A stretch of DNA of 64,000 nt from Spirodela intermedia (lineage: Eukaryota > Streptophyta > Magnoliopsida > Alismatales > Araceae). Shown here in pieces: positions 60,063-64,000 of the stretch. Position numbers and translations under genes: made by a program. The stretch's first letter is position 1; every line of letters begins with the position of its first letter. The notes beneath the pieces are model-generated. The model ran no database searches, was not told the DNA's origin, and saw nothing but the letters and a program-made list of their open reading frames with translations. The DNA lies in contig LR746268.1 of assembly GCA_902729315.2 (NCBI GenBank), positions 3,589,501-3,653,500 of the forward strand, written 5' to 3'.

Positions 60063-61747
60063 GTAATTTCCTTGCCACGGTGTGTACGTCTGCCTAATAT
60101 CATGAGACAATCATTCATGTCAACAACATCACAGAATGGATGAGTCTAATAATTGAAATATTATCTGAAAATTTGATTAGACATGTATCTGAAACTTTAG
60201 TTTCTGTTTTCTTCTTGATCCAAATAATTCAAAATGGATGAGGGTGTGGTCTTCTTGTCTGCACATCTAATTTGTTTAACCCTCACAGAATTCACAGTGC
60301 TACTGTGTGAGTCTAATATTACTACTGTCACTATCAATGATTATATCACATACTTCAGAATTCACAGTGCACCTTGTGTTGAAAATGTTATGACTCTGTG
60401 AGTCTTTTTCTCATTTTAGTAAATACATCAATCTGCTGCATAGAGTTATGTCATATGTGCAAAACACTAGCTTCTCCTCTCATTGTAATCAGAAACGTTG
60501 CTTTCAGCTCAGTGCATTAGCCACCTTCTTTGATTTTCCTGATTTGCTCTTTATCATAACAGTAAACTTTTCAATAAATGAAATTCATCTAACATGCATT
60601 ATGTTGATAGTGGTCTGACTGTTGACTTATTTCAAAGCTTGATGGTCAGTAAATAAAATAAATTATACATTGAATCAAGTAGTGTTCCTAAGTATGTAAT
60701 GATCTGACCACAGCATAAAATTCTAACTCATATGCAGTCCAGTAAAAGGTGCTGTACAACCTGTTAATACTTGGTGAGATAAAATTATGACTTCTGTTAA
60801 TTTCTCACTATAAAAAGGTACTGTACAACCTTGGTGAGATAATACTGCTCTAATTTCAGTAATTAAGACATTTCATTCTATGTGTTGCATCTGTCAATTA
60901 AAAGTTTCCTCTTTTCATGCACTCAGTGATGGGAGCCATAATTGAACTGAAATTCTGGATAAATCTTATATAAAAGGATGCTATGCCATGAGAACTATGA
61001 AGATCATGTATATAATTTAGAATTAGCTAGTCTTTAATAACTTTAATCCTTTTTTCATCCACTTTGATGCCATCTGCACTTATGGTATATTTCAGAAAAA
61101 CGAAACTTTAACGACACATCATGTCAAGCATATCATCAACTGTTGGAATTGAAAATCAATATTTCACCGTGATTTTATTAATTTCTCGACTATCTACACA
61201 CATTCGTCAAGTTCCATCTTTTTTTGGAACCAATAACAAAGATACTGAGCATGGACTCATACAAATAAATCCTTTCCCTAAAAGTCTATAAATCCAACTT
61301 GTTCTTATAAAACCTTATTTTTCTTAAGGCTCATTCTGCAATGAGGTAAAATTGACAAACTTGGTCCAAGAATAAAGTCTATATGATGTCCTTGAGCGGA
61401 AGAAGATTTACAGAGGAATCTTGTGTGATTTATAGAAGATTTTCTGTACTGCCTAGGGTGTAACACTAGAATCATGTAAAGAGAAATCCTCTTTTTGAAC
61501 TAGCATAAGTACTACATAATTTTCTTTAACCGTGCTAAAAAAAAAGCTTATTTTCTCGCAATGGGTCCCTTTCTCGCATGTACGACCACTTCTTCCCTAA
61601 AAGCCGGCTAGCCGCTGGTGAAATGGAAGGGGAGTGACGCACACGTGCCCTCCGACTGCAGTTCGAACCCGTTTGCGGCCCGGCTGGTCGGTGGGTCTCC
61701 CCCTTTTCTATATTTTAATTTTAATTTATTTTTCTATAAACTCACAT
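60063..61747 (-). mobile_element. Second degenerate gypsy pol segment (element B) with SINE-like insertion
   Basis: From about 60440 to 61545 the sequence parallels 56340-57690 of element A with many differences. Shared words include GATGGTCAGTAAAT, CTCGACTATCTACACACATTC and TCTCATTGTAATCAGAA. It therefore holds RNase H and reverse transcriptase debris of a related copy in the same orientation. 60063-60440 is unassigned AT-rich sequence with two direct repeats of AGAATTCACAGTGC. The protease part is missing and replaced by GC-rich sequence at about 61555-61720. Confidence 0.7.
61555..61720 (+). repeat. Possible tRNA-derived SINE
   Basis: A GC-rich island lies inside AT-rich gypsy debris. It has an A-box-like TAGCCGCTGGTG near 61609 and a B-box-like GCAGTTCGAACCCG near 61660-61673, about 50 nt apart, the arrangement of an internal Pol III promoter. 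It ends in a C/T-rich tail. Flanking duplications are not evident. Confidence 0.4.
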
Positions 61748-63816
61748 AATTAACCAAAAATTCACATTAATCAACTAAAAACTATTTTTCACAATTTAAC
61801 ATAAATATGTCTATTTATCATGAGTTAATACTAAAACTATGTTGTTCATTTTTTTTCTTGCCTCAGAATCTTTTTTCACTGAAAAATACTACTGGTCTGA
61901 CCTTCTTGTGACCAACTATGGCCAACTAATGCCAACTATGGCCTCATCACATTCCACTTCAAATAGTTTATCAAAATTTAGTCCGGCCAGAATAAGAGCA
62001 GAACATAATTTCTCTTTTATCATGAATTGTGATTGGTCATGAAATAACATTTCATCAAGTTAATATATAATTCATTCTATTGTAACACTTTGAATATATA
62101 TATATATATGAGACGTTTCGTATGTTCAGTACTGTAAATAAGAATGTCATTAAAATAATTGACAATAAATCTACCAATAAAAGGTTTCAGAATTTGATTC
62201 ATCACTCTCATAAAGGCATGACCAACCATTCATAAAAACCTGCCTTAATTTTAAAGGCCGTCTTCTATTCATCTCCCTGATCTTCTCTACACCTTCAGTT
62301 TCACCTTCATCTATGGCCTCTCTGAAATTCACAGCTCTACGTTTTGGACAAGCATTTGATTTGTCACTTCTTCATTAAATCCGTAACAGTTTCGAACAGA
62401 GTTAGATACATATGGATCCCTACGAGAAGAATTTCACCCACTAGGAATAGATCCACTTGGTCTTGGTGCAGCTGAGGTTGCTGATCTTTCATTACTAGTA
62501 GCAAATGAAATGTGTGCTGGTCTTGACCTGTCTGGCTGAAGTGTTGACACGTCAGTAAACTTTCGAGTTCTAGATTTACTTTTCTCCAGTATAATTTTAG
62601 CACGTTCTGATGTCATAACAACATCATTTCACTTGAAGAATGATTGTAAAACAAACATTTCTTCAATATTCGATTGAAGTTCACTTTTAAATCTAGAGAT
62701 CACATAAGATTTAGATTAAGTCAAATTGATGCTTAAATAAAGTTTATAGTCATACAACTTTGATATTAGTGATATAAAGCCTGTTCATAGTCAGAAGGAG
62801 GAAATCTAGATTTGAATAATTTCTTCATCTTATCCGAACTTTGAACTTGATCTTTTCTTCATCTTGTATGGGTGGATTGTAGCTGATCCCACCAGGCAGA
62901 GGCTCCACCTTTCAGTTTTATAGGCAGCTAAATTCACGTGTTTGTCATCACAAATCTTCATGCATTCCAAAAATCTCTCATTTTTCGAAATCCAATTAAG
63001 AAATTCTTCTATTTTAAAAAGTCTATTAAGGCTAGGTGAATCAATTTACATTCGAAATTCTCTGCAATCATCATAATCAGATCTACTTTTTGAGCTTTCC
63101 GTTATTGTTTGATAAGTTTTTATGTGAGAGGTTACATAAATCATTTTATTTTTTACCAGTTTGACCATGAAATTGACATTCCATTGCGGACATTCGTGCT
63201 AACATTTGCTTCAAAGTGTCATTCAAATTTTAAATTTTTTGATCCATATGAATCTTGAAATCAGCAAACTCTTATTTCAAATCAGGGTATACCTCAGAAC
63301 TTTCATTGTCACTGATGTGAATCCCTTTATCTCGTGACATCTTTTAAATCTACATCTGGAACACTAACCTTGCTCTCATACCACTTGATGCAGTGAAACT
63401 TGAGGAGGGAGTAGCTTGAACGAGTTGTAATCAACTTTAATATTGTGGGGGTCAAAGACACGTCTTTGAATCCTCGAAAAACGTGCTCCAATGGTTATCC
63501 TTTTGCTCTGAATCCACAAGGTGAAGAGGACAGATCCCTTGACTCCACAAGGAGGTGATACTTAATCCGCAGAGTGAAGAACAAGTTCCTAGGGTCCCCA
63601 GCGGTGCTGGAGTCCATTAGTAGAATGAGAGAAGTTCAAGAAAAGAAAACTTACAAAATTATACTGTAAAAAGGTAATGTGACTCTAGAGGGTGGCTTTA
63701 AATAGGCTATAGAGTCTCTTTTTGGGCGCCAAGATTTGAATTTCAAATAAAATATAAATCTGAAATCAGCATTTGGCTGAAAACATTTTGCTGAAATTTT
63801 AAATTTAGACGAAATT
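61748..63816. repeat. 2,069-bp direct repeat, copy 2
   Basis: This is a near-identical copy of 57972-60040, including the broken gag frames (62364-62616), the primer site (63372-63383) and the inner LTR (from 63386). Upstream of its left end, CACATAATTAACC resembles CACCCAATTAACC of element A, so weak homology may extend outward. Beyond 63816 the sequence is unrelated to the LTR. Confidence 0.92.
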
Positions 63817-64000
63817 CTAAAATAGCAAAAATTTTCTATGTCAATCACAGTGATGTAATATATTATTAGGTAATTATTTAGAATTTTTCTCAAAGCATAC
63901 TATATTTTCTGAATTTTATACTAAGAAATGAAAATGAAATATATTTAAAATTCACGAAAAAGGGAAATAAGGGTGCGGACGTCAGGATGACGTCAGCACC
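63817..64000. other. AT-rich flank at right edge
   Basis: There is no recognisable gene or element. The last bases (GGTGCGGACGTCAGGATGACGTCAGCACC) contain two TGACGTCA-like words, CGTCAGGATGACG, forming an imperfect palindrome. The sequence is too short to interpret. Confidence 0.3.

Noticed and set aside
61600-61680. Functional tRNA gene
   Set aside because: Box-like words are present, but I could not form an acceptor stem and anticodon arm; a SINE-like remnant fits better.
1-64000. CRISPR arrays, operons, phage or other prokaryotic systems
   Set aside because: Genes are intron-bearing plant nuclear genes; no short regularly spaced direct repeats of CRISPR type were seen.

Overview
This window is nuclear DNA from a flowering plant. 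It has split genes with GT-AG introns, a plant R2R3-MYB gene, a very long organelle-type PPR gene, plant LTR retrotransposons and an AT-rich intergenic background with GA/CT microsatellites. I cannot fix the species. Very GC-rich first exons in two genes and retroelement-filled introns would fit a non-grass monocot or an early-diverging angiosperm, but that is a weak inference.

Layout. 1-1196: the left edge cuts a decayed Ty1/Copia element on the minus strand, with a 724-bp LTR, a tRNA-Met type primer site and gag debris. 3103-15676 (minus): eleven exons of a membrane-anchored J-like/thioredoxin-like protein. The start codon is present and the 3' end lies beyond the left edge. Its introns hold a gypsy LTR, a 48-bp minisatellite and probable further retroelement debris. 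16461-16583: a long hairpin. 19300-26192 (plus): a complete 13-exon gene for OST48, the 48-kDa subunit of ER oligosaccharyltransferase, with two GC-AG introns. 26.2-33.9 kb: gene-poor, with a decayed Copia gag on the plus strand. 33.95-36.95 kb: a GC-rich island carrying a three-exon R2R3-MYB gene (35566-36924). 37-42.2 kb: gene-poor. 42241-46134 (minus): an intronless 1297-aa PPR protein. 48783-50973 (plus): a six-coding-exon, four-KH-domain RNA-binding protein with a long 5'-UTR intron. It lies head to head with the PPR gene. 54.6-63.8 kb: nested or tandem Ty3/Gypsy debris on the minus strand, including a 2,069-bp direct repeat whose copies are nearly identical although the surrounding element is badly decayed.

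The genes do not form a single pathway. OST48 and the J-like protein both belong to the endomembrane/ER folding and glycosylation world, but they are separate units about 3.6 kb apart. The PPR/KH pair resembles the Arabidopsis At5g15280/At5g15270 neighbours as I remember them, so it may be an anciently conserved pair. I found no clearly new biological system. The strongest leads are the near-identical 2-kb block inside the dead gypsy array, the two GC-AG introns of OST48, the HPD-less J domain in a transposon-swollen gene and the 16.5-kb hairpin.
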